From NCBI RefSeq assembly GCF_002775205.1, contig NC_036448.1, positions 3,560,572 to 3,624,571 of the forward strand: a stretch of 64,000 nucleotides of DNA, given 5' to 3'. Both the position numbers and the translations under genes were made by a program. The stretch is from Xiphophorus maculatus (lineage: Eukaryota > Chordata > Actinopteri > Cyprinodontiformes > Poeciliidae). The stretch's first letter is position 1; each line of letters opens with the position of its first letter. Shown in pieces: positions 1 through 13,960 of the stretch. The notes under the pieces were generated by a model. That model ran no database searches. It saw nothing but the letters and a program-made list of their open reading frames with translations, and was not told where the DNA came from.

Positions 1-3000
1 ACAGCAGTACCAAATGCTGTTTGAGTCTAACTCAGAGTGTGTACAGACCTCCTTGTTGGTTCTTATTTAATCAGATCGAAGTAGCAGTCGTATCTGAAGG
101 TAGTATTTATTTCTCTGGGTTGTTCTTTGAGGTTTCAGTCCAGTTAGTATTCGTCCATCAGTCTCTCTCTGTGTGGGTTTAGTCTGGAATACAGAGACTA
201 AATAGGTAGACAAGTTATCATAAGTTCAGATTCATCTTCAGTCATTATTGATCTTGTATTATAAAACCCAGAAGAAGAGATGTGTGTGTGTGTGTGTGTG
301 TGTGAGAGTGATGGATGTTAAAAGTGGGCCAAGATGATCAGCCGTTACCACAGATCTATATTATTGGATTGGACAATGCCTATTAGCAGCTATAGCTAGA
401 AGCTAAAGCTATTTTACAGAAATTGGTTTAACCAACTTTGGTGAAGTTTTAGCCAAAGCTGGTTGCGGCGCACGATAGCAAAGGGAAAATGACACTGAAA
501 AACAACTCAAAACTACTCGTATTCTGCTTTTCTCACACATACCTGTTGCCATAGTAACCAGCCAAAAACAGCTCCACTAGCAGCGATTACTTTCAAGTGT
601 ATGAGGATCTACGCACTAAAAGAACGTGCAAACATTAAACCACCCCAAAGAACAGGACATTCAGTGAGTTACAGTTTTATGTTTTCAGGCTTCATGTTTA
701 GTTTGCGATTACTAATAAGTGATTATGAGAACTGGCTCATTTAAACTCCTGTTCTACTGATGATCTGTCAGACATTATCTGTGTGGATCGCCTTATTTTG
801 ACATTAACTGAACCAAAACACCCAATTCCACAGCACAGCTACATGTTAAGGTTTTCAAAGTCAAGCTAGCATGACTGACCTACCTCCCACTTTCTCAAAA
901 AAAAAATGTTTTCAATTAAAACTTGTTACTGACCTGTTAACTAGATCTTGTTATCTAGTAGCCATTGGTTTGACAATTAATAGCAAAAGATTGCGGCTCT
1001 TTTTCAGATTTTTTGATTGATTTAGTCATTTTCCCGACTCAGTGCTTAGCCAACGGTTCTTGTGTGTCGCACAATAGATGCTTGACGTCCAGTCCAGTAA
1101 TATATATTATCAACGGTCTTTTTTTTCTGGGGGTTTTTTGGGGTTTTTTGCCTCTCCTCACTCAGTATTCTTATAATTATGTAGCTTTGCACCTTTCTGA
1201 ACTCCTCCAGAATTAATTTTCTTCTAAAAATTCCCATATTGAGAGGATTAATTATTCCAAAAGGCACATCTGAAGAAAGACCTCCTCACTCTCCAGGTAG
1301 CAAAAGCTAACCAAACTTCACTGTACAGGACGTCCGACTAATACTGAACGTTTACTCTACTGTAGCAGCTCCAAACAGCAGCAACCTTTGTAAATACAAC
1401 AGATTTCCCTCTGTTGGAAAGTGATTAGTAGCAATCAGCAGGAATGTTCAGCAGCATCAACTTCCTCTTTACATGGAAAGCACTGCAGCTTTCCATGTAA
1501 GCTGCGAAAATATGGAATTCCTTTTCATAGACACTTTATTTTTATATCAGGGCTGGTAAAATATTTTTTTTAGGCTAATTTGCGAATATGAGTAAAGCTT
1601 TTGTGCAGCAAAAACAATATCTTACTATAGTAGAAAAGTCCAACCTTTAATTTCAGCACACGATGGGAAATAAACATCACCATCCACAAGTTTGAAGATG
1701 AAGTTACAGCATTTAATTTCCCTTTGGGATAAACAATGTTTTTTTTTATATATATATATTTGAATTCAATATTGGAAATAAACTTGGATCGCAATTTATA
1801 AGATCTTAGAGGCCTGAAAGAGATGCATGGATTTTCAAGGGATTGTTAGGGAAACCAAGTAACTTTGTTGGAAATTATTTTCTTAAAATTAAGAAATTAA
1901 AGGTTGGATTTTAAAAATATCAGATTGAATTTATATTATATAATTTATTTGAAAGTCTTTTCTTGACCAAATGTTCCTGCTGCTGCATCTTATTTTAAAT
2001 GCATTAAGGGAGGAGAAAAATTGGATAATTTCCCATGATTTATTATGACCATGATGATGATGTCACCAAACTTTTTTGTTGTTGTTGTTTAAATATTCTG
2101 TTATTGAAACAATTGAACCTGCAAAAGTAATAACAATCCCAATCATGCCATCAGGTTTCCATCGCTTTCTCATTATTATCATGTAATGACTCATTCAGTC
2201 ACACTGTGTGTTAGAGAGAGAAATCGCTGTAAAACATGACTACTTAGTTGACATTTAATGCCAATAATGTAAGAATCTTCTATAATTAGTGTTTGCTACT
2301 GTAAGCAGCAGTCTGTGTGTTTCCTGGAGAATTCACTGTAATCTGTTCACTTCCTGTTTTATCCTTGTTTAATAGTAGCAAATGACACACGAGCTTCAAA
2401 CGATGTTTCATTTTTAATCAGCTCACTGAAAAAACAACAACAAAACCGGTAAACTTCGAGTCTTCCTATAGCTTCCCCACCAAAGCGTTGTCGTCACGGC
2501 AACCTGGTAGCGCTCCTGTGGGGACCATGATCGGTTGTTTCCCAGCAGCTGGTCAGCGGTTCGCCCCGATCCGTTTCTGTAGAGCCCAGTTTCTTTGAAC
2601 TAGACCAGATTTCCCACCGCTAAATATTATTTTTCAGTCCATCTAAAAAAAATTTTTCAAAATACTTTATAGCTTAATGGTATGAAGTTAAGCAACAATT
2701 TGCACTTTTCGAACATGATGTGATGTTTGGCCATTTTTTTTACTTACTGTCGTGATTGAGGCCTTCGTTTTCTCCAACAGGTGCTTAAATTCCAGTTACT
2801 GCTGGGGGAATTTTCAACTTTCTTCCACACATGCTGCCATGACGGAATAAAAATCATCTTGGTCACATTTCTGGGAATAAATACACACAATGTCTTCTTA
2901 TTTTGATGCCAAGACTTGGTTATTGCCCAGACTTAATCACAACACATTAAAAAAAAAAATGATTATAAGGTGGCCCGTTCTTAAAAAGCAATGTCACCCC

Positions 3001-4200
3001 CGAATCATTACTGAAATGCCAAGATAAGGAGCAGGAGAGGTCCATATTCTTCCATACGGTGGACATGTGTTGCCTTGTCTTTGAAAACTGTGCCTCATGT
3101 TCTGCTTGTGGTCTCGACTCTAATAATAAAGTGAACAACGTGGAAAAGCTCTTCACACATATCAAGCAAAGTCGAGGAATAAAATGTGACAAATTTGATG
3201 ACTTGTATATGTTGTTCTATATTTTATACTGTATGTGATAACTGCATTATTTTAAGTATTTGTGAAGTTTGTATTTTTGTGAAAAGTGAGCAGGGTTGTC
3301 TTTTTGCAGAACTGACCTAAACTAGTTCATCTCCGCGGTCGACGGTCAGGAAATGTTTAGGTTGACGTGTAGCTGCAACTGCAACTGAGACGTGTTATTC
3401 CAATGCAATATCATTTACTTCATTCAAATAAACATTCTGTTTTTAGCTCTGCCTGCTGTTTTGCTTGATTTGATCATTTTTTTCTAACTTTCTTCAACAA
3501 CCAGATGTTGAAGAGGAAGACGACAGGAAACAGCTGGAGGATGGTGGTGTGGCATGTTTTTTAATGACTTATTGTGTAGACAAACTTAATCACAGGATTT
3601 TAGTCGTGTTTCTTATTTAACGGAAACACTGCAATTTTTATTTTTTTTCACATCAAAAACATAGCAAATTATTGGCAACGTTTTGTGCACCTTTGTAATG
3701 GAAACGCAGCGACAATCAACAGTGTCAGATCCTGCGCTGAGGTCCAACAGAACCAGCATCCACATATGGATGTTACATAAATGAATACTTTGACAAGGGC
3801 AAACTCACTGCAGAGGTGACCACGGAAAAAACTCCACTGAAAGCAGCTGGTCGTTGTTAACTGTTCAAACTGTTTTTTTCAATCATTTTGCTGATGAATG
3901 GAAAGTTGGAGATCGGACTCCAGTTCTACACTGGTGACTTACCAAGAATATAAAGACCTTCATACTGTAAGTCTCTTTACATTACACTTGCCTGGCCTCT
4001 AGCATGTTTGTGTTCAGGTCTGTGTGTAAAGCCATCCTTGATCATAGCACCCTCTCTTACCAACATGTTGGCCTACCTTTGAAACTGGTCTGGTCATTGT
4101 CTGGGCTGTATTTGGGCTCAGAGGCGGCTCGGTTCGCCCTGAAAGGCTCCCTGAAGGCAGGAGCTGCTTGTCTCTGAAAATAGCACACTGGAGGCATGGG
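1..4200. other. Intergenic region without a recognised gene
   Basis: I found no coding exon with convincing homology in this stretch. The reading frames are short and lack family motifs. It contains a short (GT)n run near 286-304 and AT-rich sequence. An AATAAA hexamer at 3427-3432 follows a region that reads like a vertebrate 3' UTR (T-rich, no open frame), so part of it may be the 3' end of a + strand gene beginning outside the window. That is inference only. Confidence 0.4.
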
Positions 4201-4588
4201 GGCGACGTGAACGTGTGCTTTGGCCAGTGCTTGGAAAACACAGGTTGTGTTTTTGCAGGCTTGCAGACATTGCAACATCGTCCGACTGTCGCTGCCTCTC
4301 AGTTCTAATCTAACCAGTGTCCAACTGGAGACTTGGAGAGGTCGCACTGACCCAGGACAAGAAAACACTCATATCTCATAAACAAGGTGAGCTGACTTGC
4401 TAGTCTAAATGTTTGCAGTTGTTACATGTGTACTCTGCATTTCTACCTTAACCACATGCTTTATGACTTGTCCGTAAGTTGCTGGCATTGGCCTCACGTT
4501 GTTATTCTGCAGTTTTGTTGTTTGGGAATTGTGAGCTTCCACTATCTAATTGTTGCTCCTTTACCTCAACATCAGGACTGAAGCACAG

Positions 4589-7500
4589 ATGGGGGATATA
4601 AGGCAGACCATCGGTGTCATGTCGCAGACGATATGCCCGAGTTCCCCGGCTGCGTCCGAGGAAGACCTGAAGACTCCAAATGGTGGGCAGCGGGAGAAGA
4701 TGCAGATGAGGAGGGAGATTTCCCTCATCAACGGGATCTGCCTCATAGTGGGCAACATGATAGGCTCCGGGATCTTTGTCTCGCCCAAGGGGGTTCTGAT
4801 GTACAGCGGCTCCTTTGGGCTGTCCCTGCTGATCTGGGCCCTTGGCGGCCTGTTCTCGGTGTTCGGAGCCCTTTGCTACGCCGAGCTCGGCACCACCATC
4901 CCCAAATCCGGAGCCAGCTACGCCTACATCCTGGAGTCGTTCGGTGGCTTCCTGGCTTTCATTCGTCTGTGGACGTCCATCCTGCTGATCGAGCCGGCCA
5001 GCCAGGCGGCGATATCGCTGACATTCGCTTTCTACCTGGTGGAGGCTCTCTACCCGACCTGCCAGCCGCCGTACGACGCGGTGCGGCTCCTCGCTGCGGC
5101 GTGCCTCTGTAAGGATGTGTGCGTGACTTTGAAAATACCGCTCATCTGTCAGCTGCTCCCTGAGCTAAATCTTCTATTGTTCTTGTGCATGAGATGATGG
5201 TGTGTTTTGAGTAGGTGCACAAAACTTTGTGATGCTCACAAACATCGCAAAGTTGAAGTTTTGTTTGCTGCCTGGTTTTCATTTCCATGAATTTGATTTA
5301 TTGTGTAATATTTAGGAGGGCAGGGGTCAAGTGGGGATTGGGTTTGGCGCATAAGAAGGGACTTGCCCAGTGTGCCATACATGCAAGGACCAAAGATAAG
5401 ATTACAATGTATAAAGGTTAAAAAACAAACATATATATACATTTCAACAAAGATGCCTGTTGAAAAATGAACCATACTATTCTAAAAATTTAATAGAAAA
5501 GCTTCTATTGTTATTACAGCGTTCAAAACTAACTTTTTGCGTGTTTCCACTGGCGTTTATGATAGTTATTCTCTCATGACGAGCTACAACTCAGTCAGGC
5601 TGGAAGCAGTGTTGTAACAGTTTTGGCTTTTCTATTATAGTTGAGTTTTATTTTGTTGCGACTTTTTGTTTGTCTAACTCTGTGAGAGTGTTTGCTAGTT
5701 TTTATTAGTCATTATTTATTCAATATTATTTAGTTTCCGTTTACCTTTCATTAGTCATAGTGGCAGTCTTAGTTTTTTTTCATACTCTGGTTAATTTTGG
5801 TGTGGAATTCAAAAAGGTCAAAGTATCATACTGTGATCATGTATAGATTTATTGGGCAATGAAAACTCAGGGGAAGATGCCACTGGCAAAAAAATATATT
5901 CAGTTATTGTTGGACAACCAGCTGACTCCAGTCGGCCTTGAAGTATTAATTTTACTTTTAGTCAGAAGAAATATGTTGGTGTAACGGGATTGACCATCAT
6001 GATGTTCAGGTGGGTTCTGTGTCCCAGAGACAAACGTGTTTTAATGGGAGATGTGAGGATCAATGGCAGAACAAACTGGCAAGAGAGTCATAAGACACAA
6101 TGTGGAGTCATACAGAGATGCGACGTAAAGCAGCTACACTTCGGTGAGGAAGAACTTTATGCTCACAAACGACAGCTGGTTGCATGAATTCTGTTGTCTT
6201 GTGTCTCAGGTGTGGATTGTTCCTCAGCTTAAATCTAAGATTCCTGTTGCTTCATATAATCCTGGGTCAAAGGGCGTCTTGAGTTGAGCTTCTTTCCAGT
6301 AATTGTTACACTGGTTTCAATTTGCTCGATGTAAAACGACACACGCGAGCTTTCGGTCAGAGTTGCGGCTTCATTAGGCAGACTCAGTAGTACATGTTGG
6401 AGCCTCTGTCCTGCAGAATACCACAGTGTGTCCAACAGCCTGGTTTTGTGCTTTGGAGCCCCCAGGACACAGAAGCAGTATTTAGGCTACAGGAGCCGCT
6501 CTACCAGGAAAAAGGTTTCTGTTTTCGTAACCGCATACTCGCTGCGACCCGCTGCAGAGTCACATTCTCCGGCTTCTGACAGCCGGGCCTGAATCGGGAC
6601 ACCATCACCTTAGATGGCCCCCCCACCAAATGTTATTTAGTAACTACTGGAGGATTTGCTTTACGTTGCCCTTCTCTTCCCTTCTACCAACTTCTATCTG
6701 TTCTGTTCTTCATATTTTTTTTATTTTTCTTTGCTTTCCTGCTTCGATCAGGTTCTAGATAAAGTTGCGATAAGAGATAACAGTGACACAAATCCACAGC
6801 TAATGTACAACTCTGGAAAAAAATTAAGAGACCGCTGCGCTGAACCTCACTGAAAACCTCTTGGGTTATTCCATCAAGTATTGACTTTTGAACTCTTCCT
6901 GAGTTAAGACACAAGCATTGTTGTTTCTGAATTAATATTAACTTGTTTTCTTTGCATTATTTGAGGTCTGAAAGCGCTGCATCTTTCTCGTTATTTTAAC
7001 CATTTCTCATTTTCTGCAAATAAATACTAAATTTTTGCTTGGAATTTTGGAGACATGCCGTCAGTAGACCATAGCAGAAAAAATAACAATATTCATTTTA
7101 CTCAAACATATACCTATTGTCTGCCACCCTAACATGAAAATACACTAGGTTTGATTTTAAGCCAAGTAGCTCTGACATGCTATTACTTATTTGTCTTGTT
7201 TCAAAGGATTACTGAAATACATTGCTTCAAATAAATAACGCATGCATTCATCTGATAATCCTCTCTTTACCAAGGGAGACATGACCAAGGTAGCAGTTTG
7301 CTTAGCATAAGCTAGCAGCTAAGCTAAGCAAATGCAACCATGGAAAATGACTCCCGTCAGCATGTTGAATTTTCAAAGTGACTTCAACTCACTGCAGGTT
7401 GACCTATATTCTAATTGAATCAGCTAACATTAAAATGATTTGACCTCTAAGGGCAACTCATAGGCTACATGCGCACAGCAGGCAAATAAGACCCTAACTG

Positions 7501-10500
7501 TTTTTGTCCAGATGCGACCCATATCCGACTGTTCCATGGCAATCTGAACGGCCCAATGTCCGATCTTTTCATACCCTAAAAAATCCAAAGCGCGCCACTT
7601 CCATATGTGGTACTAAATCGAATACATATCCGATAGTTTTCAAAGCGTCTGCCGTAGAGCGGTCATGTCAGATTGTCTGACTTTTACGTCATTGAAGTAA
7701 CAGAAGAAGCCAGAGACGAAGTAAATCCGGACACAAACAATGGCTGAAGCAAGACGTGACCATTATGAAAATGAATTATGAAAGAAGTTTGTGTCACTGA
7801 AGAGCATCTCATCACCATCCTGGTTCTGACTGCGCACCCAAACTTCACCGCAGAAGTTACCGTCAATGCTCCAAAAAAAAAAAAGCCCATTTCCATCAGA
7901 TGTGCTTTATTAGCATTAGCTCCCTTCATGTTGCTATGATCTTGTGACTATACTGTCGGCTCCCATTGCTGAATAAAGTTTAAAATTGTCCATTATTACT
8001 TCCGTTAGCAGTGTGCTGCTGTGTGACGTCAATGTTCTTCTTCATGCGGGTCACTTCAAGGTCTTGAACCGTTCACACAGAGATCTAGTGGCGGTTGCAT
8101 TTAATTAGTGGCATAAACGAGCACGCAAAAAAAATCGCAGTAGAGCGAGACCTGCTGTGTGAACGTACCCTTAGACCATAGGCTGGTTGCAGGAGAGTTA
8201 ATTTTCATTCCCCCACAGGAAATTATTTAGTATGGAATCCAAAGTGATGTAAGTTTAACATCTTGGCTATGAGGTTGACTTATTGTGTTCTTTTGCTTCT
8301 CCAGGTATATTGATCTTCATAAACTGTGCTTATGTGAAGTGGGGGACTCTGGTCCAGGACATCTTCACATATGCAAAGCTCATGGCCCTCTTCCTCATAA
8401 TCATCGTTGGACTCCTGAAAATAGTGTCAGGTAAGTACAAACCAAAACCAGGAAAGCATCAGAGAAAGAAAAAAACACCAAAAACACCTGCTTTAATCTT
8501 TGGCTTTTTTCTGTAGGAGACATAAACAGTTTTGAGAGTCCATTCGAGGGGTCCTCAACCGATTCGGGAGCCATAGCTTTGGCTCTCTACTCAGCTCTGT
8601 TCTCCTACTCAGGCTGGGACACACTCAACTTCGTCACGGAGGAAATTAAGAATCCTGAGAGGTAACCTGAGCATGCCCAGGGTCCGTCAGTAACGGCTCA
8701 TGTTTGTCGTCATTTTGCTTCAACTCAAACTGAAATCCCTGGGAGACAATGCTGCATAAGGGAACAGTGACTTTTTACACTTTTACAAGAAACGGTTGCT
8801 AAGTTAGTTGGGTTTCTCAGAACAGTCACACTGATAAAGGCTGTTGGCTGCATCAATATGCCGGATCATCAGCAATTTCCTTCTAAATTCAGAGAGATTG
8901 GTAGTAAGCTCTTTGACTGAGCAAGAGGTATCTACAGTATACAATAGCAGCAACACTGCAACTCTACAGTGACCGTGTTGTTCAGTGCTAATAATAGTCA
9001 TCTTGCAACCCGAGGCCCCGTTTACAAGGAGCCGGTTTTCAAAGAAACCGTAACATTTGCACGTCTCCAGTGATCGGAGTCTCGCCGAGTTTCAGAGTCA
9101 ACATTCTCACCAACACCCAGAGATGTGAAAGTGTACATGTGCAAAACGCATGGATGCGGGGTTTGTTTTATGCATGCACGGACAACAAAACAACAAAAAC
9201 AAAGACAGATAGCGTTGCGCTGTGTGTGCTACTTACCCTGTACAGTTTAGCACAGTGGCTACATGAGCACTGGAGATATGTTACTGTTTTCTATATGAGG
9301 TGGAAGCTAACAGTCAAAAGCACATACGGCTTTCGACGACGTACTAAACTCACACCGCCATCTAGTGCATGTAAAATCTATCTAGCATCCAATAGGCCTT
9401 TCCAGGTCTCCTAATTTGCTTGGAAAGTAACCCTGAAGGTAGGAGCGTCTTTTGTGTCATAATGCGGATCATTTGGTCGAGCAAACGACGCAAAAAAACA
9501 AAAGTGGTTTCTTGTGAAAGCGTAGAAGGTTGATTTCCACCAGCGTAGCGTCGATGTGAACGTTACCAGTGTCAGTCACTTTGAATGGCAGGAGTCCACA
9601 AAAACCAGGGATATCTTCACTTTCTAAATTTGAAATCTTTCCACAACAGACGGCAAAATTATCACCGACAATGCCTTCAACAAAACCTAACCAGAGTGCA
9701 CAAACTGCTCCTCTAATAAGTCATGCATCACTATTAAACATAAATATATAGCTCAGTAGAAACTGAGACCTAGAAAGCTGCGACTAAGTCCAAGTTGTGT
9801 CATGTGTTACAGTACTTTTCTGTACGTCAGTTCCTGTGGCTCTGTTGCAGGAATCTCCCCCTGGCCATCGCCATCTCCATGCCCATCGTGACCATCATCT
9901 ATCTGTTGACCAACGCCGCATACTATGTGGTTCTAGACATGCCATCCCTGCTGGCCAGCGACGCTGTTGCTGTGGTAAGAAGCAAACAGTCACCCGAGAG
10001 ACGAGTCCCACTGATGCTAAATATAAAGCTGCTCTAGTTCGGGATGAATGCGGTGGGGCAACCAGGACATTTTTATAGAGGTGCCCAGGCTGTGAGTCTT
10101 ACTGACATTTTGGCTGGACGGTTTATGTTTCATTGTTGTTTTTCTGCATGACTCAGACCTCTAACGCTTTAGGGTTTACGCTAGAGTTCTCAGGATGCCG
10201 GTAATCACAGAGGGTGAATAAGATTTGCTCCTGTTAAGGTTGGGAACATTAACAAAGGCCATAAAGACAACAGAGTCAGAGCTGATCTTTAAAGTTTAGG
10301 GTAACTTTTAGGGTTGCACAGCCCTATTTTCCTGTGGAATATGATCTTAAATTGTTCTATGAAAATGTCAGCCTGGTAGAAGGCTACCGTATGTTTTTTT
10401 TTTTTTTTTTTTGCTGAAGTTAGTTTAGCTAATGGGAGTAATAATAGGTAGTAGGGCGTAGATTGTTCTGTTTTCTTAATTGAAAAACACTAAATGGTAT

Positions 10501-13283
10501 ATCTGCTGTTTAATTAGTAAAAATAGGATCTTTTTTGAAAGAGCTGAAATATTCTTGGCTTATCCTACTGGGAAAAATGGTACAATGTGTATTATTGGAG
10601 CATCAGTTTTCCATCCTTCCCCCACAGACGTTTGGAAATGCAGTGCTGGGTCCGTTCAACTGGATCGTACCGATATCGGTGGCCATGTCCTGCTACGGAG
10701 GACTCAACGCTTCCGTCATTGCTGCTTCACGGTACTCAGAAAGCATGGAGAAGGTGCTCACATTGAGTTCATGCGGTCAAAGGAACCAGTAGTATGCTCT
10801 GCTAATCTTTCCGTTTGTGGAACGCAGGCTGTTCTTTGTCGGGGCTAGAGAGGGCCACCTCCCGGACAGCCTGAGTCTGATCCACCTGAACCGCTACACA
10901 CCCGTGCCGGCGCTGCTGTTCAATGTGAGGAGCACACCACCGTGTTGCATCCGAACAAATGAATACCTGATCAAAATGCTGAAAAAAAAAAAAAAAGACA
11001 TCTGAATGTTTTCTAACTGTGGCTTCAGGGGCTCATGGGTCTGATTTTCCTGTGTGTGGAGGATGTGTTCCTGCTCATCAACTACTTCAGCTTCAGTTAC
11101 TGGCTTTATGTCGGTCTGTCTGTGGCCGGCCTCATCTACCTGCGCATCAAACAGCCAGAGAGACACAGACCAGTCAAGGTACGCCGTACTTGATTCCATC
11201 TTACTGATCTAACTTCCTTAAGAAGTACATGAACGTTAATCTTCTTGCCTTGTACAAAGTGTTGCTGCAAATCCACAAATATTAGTTGGCAATCGATCCA
11301 ATTGATGGCTGCAATCCGTCGCTGTCTTCTGTTCTCAACAAAATGTTTCCGATAAAATAAGTTTAGTTTGCATTCTTGTCTGTTTGTATAGCCGACACAA
11401 ACATTTATTGAGTTTACAGTGAAACCAACTAAATAAAAGAGATATTAGACTTCTGTCTGTTACAGGAGTTTACGCGCACATAGGTCGTTTTGTCAGAGTG
11501 GCCGCTTTCCTTAAGAGTGTGACGTCACGTTCAAGGGGTCAGTACTAACTGTCCAGATGTGAGGCTATTTGATGCTAGGCCGAAATTGTGCCATCAACAT
11601 GACAACTATCAAATACAGTTTCAGACATTCAACAGAATGAAAGAGAAGTTGCAGTGGTTCGGCCAATGTACAAAGGATCAGAAATCCTCCACAGTGATGT
11701 GAGAGATTGACAAAGTTCTACAGGAAACAAATACTGTGAAGGTGTTGCAGGAGGCGATTCTACGAGCTGCTGTTCAGTTCATCTTCTGTGTTCCTGTCTC
11801 TGCAGCTCAGCTTGTTCTTCCCCATCGTTTACTGCATGTGCAGCCTGTTCCTGGTCATTGTCCCTCTGTACGGAGACACCATCAATTCTCTCATAGGGAT
11901 CGGCATAGCTCTGTCAGGTGTGCCGGTTTACTATGTCACCATCTACCTGCCTGAGGAGAGGAAGCCCCGATTCATACGCAAACTCAACAGTAAGCTTTAT
12001 GTTTCCATTTGCATGTAAGCTTAGCAAAAAAAATAAATAAATAAGGATGCTTGTGCCTGAATATTTCTTTGTTTATCAATGTCTCTTGCCAGTTAGAAGT
12101 ATTCTGTTGGGAAGTGTTTTCTCCTCCTTTGGACGGTGACACATCTGTAAAGAAAAGGCATTTCTGGACTGAGCATCAAAGTTTAACTTGTGACCACTGA
12201 TGGTCACAAGTTAAATGTCACAAGTCACATCGGTGGTGCGAAGACACAAGACGACGTAGTGGCAATTTGCTCATTAAACAAACAGCGAGCTCTCTGGTGT
12301 GCGGAAAGAACCCGATACGCCATAACTTTGCCATGCTGGTCACCTGCTGGGTCACTTCTGTGGGACGGCAACCAGCGTTTGTTACAAGTCAGTTGATGGG
12401 GTTGTGTTTGACACTTTGGCATCAACTGTTTGTCCAAGTTAGCCTGGCCGTTACATTTCTACGCACTTCCATTCGGTTTTCTGAGATTTGTTTAATTTCT
12501 ACAGTAGAATTTTAACCTAGCCAATAAGCAAACAGAAGGAAGAGTTGTGAAGGTTGACGGCGAGTTTCCGCAGTATTTTTTGAATTGTAGTTTGCCTGTG
12601 ATTATAGCTTGACAATGGCAGCATTGTGAACGAAGCCATTCAGTCCGTGCTGGCCACGCTTCCAAATATCGCGCAATTAAAGAGGAATCTTTAAGATATT
12701 TTAATCCTGTCGAAGATGTAGGTCAGCTCAGCACTTCTCTCTTCGCAGTGGGTTGTGGTTGTTTACAGCGCATGCAACTTGCAGTAAGCGTCATATTGCA
12801 GCTGTTGCATTATATATGCATTACCGTCGAACGTTAGCGATTGGGCAAAATTGGATCTAGTCGTTTCAAACAGAGTCACGCCTCCAGGACGCGATCGCTT
12901 CTCGGTGGCCGAGAGCAGAGACCTTCTGGATGAAGCAAAGCGTGGAACAAGGGGCTGGTTTACTATTACTATTTTTACCAATAGTATGTTTATTACCATC
13001 AAGCATTGTTGCAATAAAGATGTAACAGACACAAACAGACTGCACTTTGTTTTGCTAACAGAGAAATACTTTTTTTTTTGACAGTTTGCATATTTGTTAC
13101 ACATTTGCTACACTTTGATTATACTCAGATTATTCATGTCGTAAATGTTTCTGACATTTCCTTCACTTCCTGTGTCTCTCTCTCCAAGCCTCTATCACCA
13201 AATACACACAGATGTTGCTCTACTGCTGCCTGACTGAGTTCGACACTGAAACAGGAACGCCGGACGGCGGCAAAACACAGTGA
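4589..13283 (+). CDS. slc7a6: y+LAT-type amino-acid transporter light chain, SLC7A6-like
   Basis: This is a light chain of the heteromeric amino-acid transporters, which pairs with SLC3A2 at the plasma membrane and exchanges cationic for neutral amino acids plus sodium. Coding exons: 4589-5108, 8305-8430, 8517-8661, 9851-9974, 10628-10731, 10828-10924, 11029-11178, 11806-11989, 13189-13283. All phases close, giving 514 aa (human y+LAT proteins are 511-515). Visible features are the TM1 substrate motif [10 protein letters not shown] (about residues 59-68), the SGASYAYI and IRLWTS stretches, and Cys158 in YPTCQPPY, which matches the cysteine that bonds to SLC3A2. [10 protein letters not shown] and SREGHLP-like AREGHLPD also fit. 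The tail ([14 protein letters not shown]) resembles SLC7A6 more than SLC7A7. The ATG at 4589 sits just after an acceptor at 4575; a second in-frame ATG is at 4619. A 5' UTR exon may end at 4386. The SLC7A6/SLC7A7 assignment needs a tree. Confidence 0.9.
7440..8180. repeat. Probable dispersed transposon relic in slc7a6 intron
   Basis: This intronic stretch has a different, GC-richer texture from its surroundings. It contains phrases such as CCCATATCCGACTGTTCC and GATCTAGTGGCGG that look like a decayed non-autonomous DNA element. There is no coding frame, and no terminal repeats could be fixed by eye. The call rests on general resemblance to common fish repeats. Confidence 0.25.
9005..9560. repeat. 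Probable dispersed repeat in slc7a6 intron
   Basis: A GC-richer block inside the intron before the exon at 9851. It starts near CCCCGTTTACAAGGAG and continues through several CG-containing phrases. The style resembles that of 32985-33720 in ccdc39 intron 1. No intact frame or clear termini were seen, so the family is not assigned. Confidence 0.25.
12182..12215. other. Perfect 14-bp hairpin in last slc7a6 intron
   Basis: TTTAACTTGTGACC (12182-12195) is followed, after the 6-nt loop ACTGAT, by its exact reverse complement GGTCACAAGTTAAA (12202-12215). The hairpin lies between the last two coding exons. The right arm continues into a partial direct repeat (ATGTCACAAGTCAC). No function is known; it may be a replication template-switch scar or a fold-back remnant. 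Confidence 0.7.
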
Positions 13284-13639
13284 GACGCGTCCGGAACCAC
13301 TCCATTCTTCCGGCTGCTTCCTGGGCCCTGTGTGGACAGTGTGACGGTGTTTGTGGGAATTACTTCTTGTCAGGCCTGCATTTACAAAACGAAGGGCCTA
13401 AAATCTCAAAAGACTCGCTGAGAAGGAGCGACTTCAACGTGGTGGCGATTTATTTTCTTTTTCAACTTTTGTATGTTCCGAGAATATCTTCTGTGAGGAT
13501 TACAAGGAAACATTTGAAACAAATGTGTAGCTAAAGCACACGTGCTGAAACGCTTCGTACAGAAAAGGACAGAATTCAGTCCTCTGTCTGACACATTAGA
13601 TAGTTTAATTTTCAGGTACAATTTTACATCCTATTTACT

Positions 13640-13960
13640 CATTAAAGAATCGTTATTATTAATCAAAAGCAGCTCTAAACAAATGAGATTTTAGCTTTGA
13701 CTTAAAGAAACTGTTTCAGCAGTTTTGCAGTTTTCTGGCAGTTTGTTTCAGATATATGGAGCATAGAGGCTGAATGCTGCTTCTCTATGTTTGGTTGTGG
13801 TTCTAAGGGATGCAGAGCAGAACCAGAAGACCTGAGTGGTCCGGAACATTGATACAACAACAACAACAAATCTTTAGTAACATTAATAGCATTAATGCTA
13901 AGCTAATTAGTCATTTAAAAACCGACTAAAGAATTTTGAAGTATGTCTATCAGCCTGGTT
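13640..13960. repeat. Dispersed repeat relic downstream of slc7a6
   Basis: This stretch (around GGAGCATAGAGGCTGAATGC and GCAGAGCAGAACCAGAAGAC) matches my memory of a very common fish interspersed repeat, probably a retroelement remnant. It lies in the putative 3' UTR or 3' flank of the transporter. There is no open frame or flanking duplication that I could fix. Confidence 0.35.

Noticed and set aside
2947-3192. 81-aa minus-strand frame in the first spacer
   Set aside because: No motif, no splice context and compositional look of chance; I do not support it as a gene.
4633-5112. 159-aa frame overlapping the first transporter exon
   Set aside because: It is an alternative frame of a confidently identified exon and has no recognisable domain.
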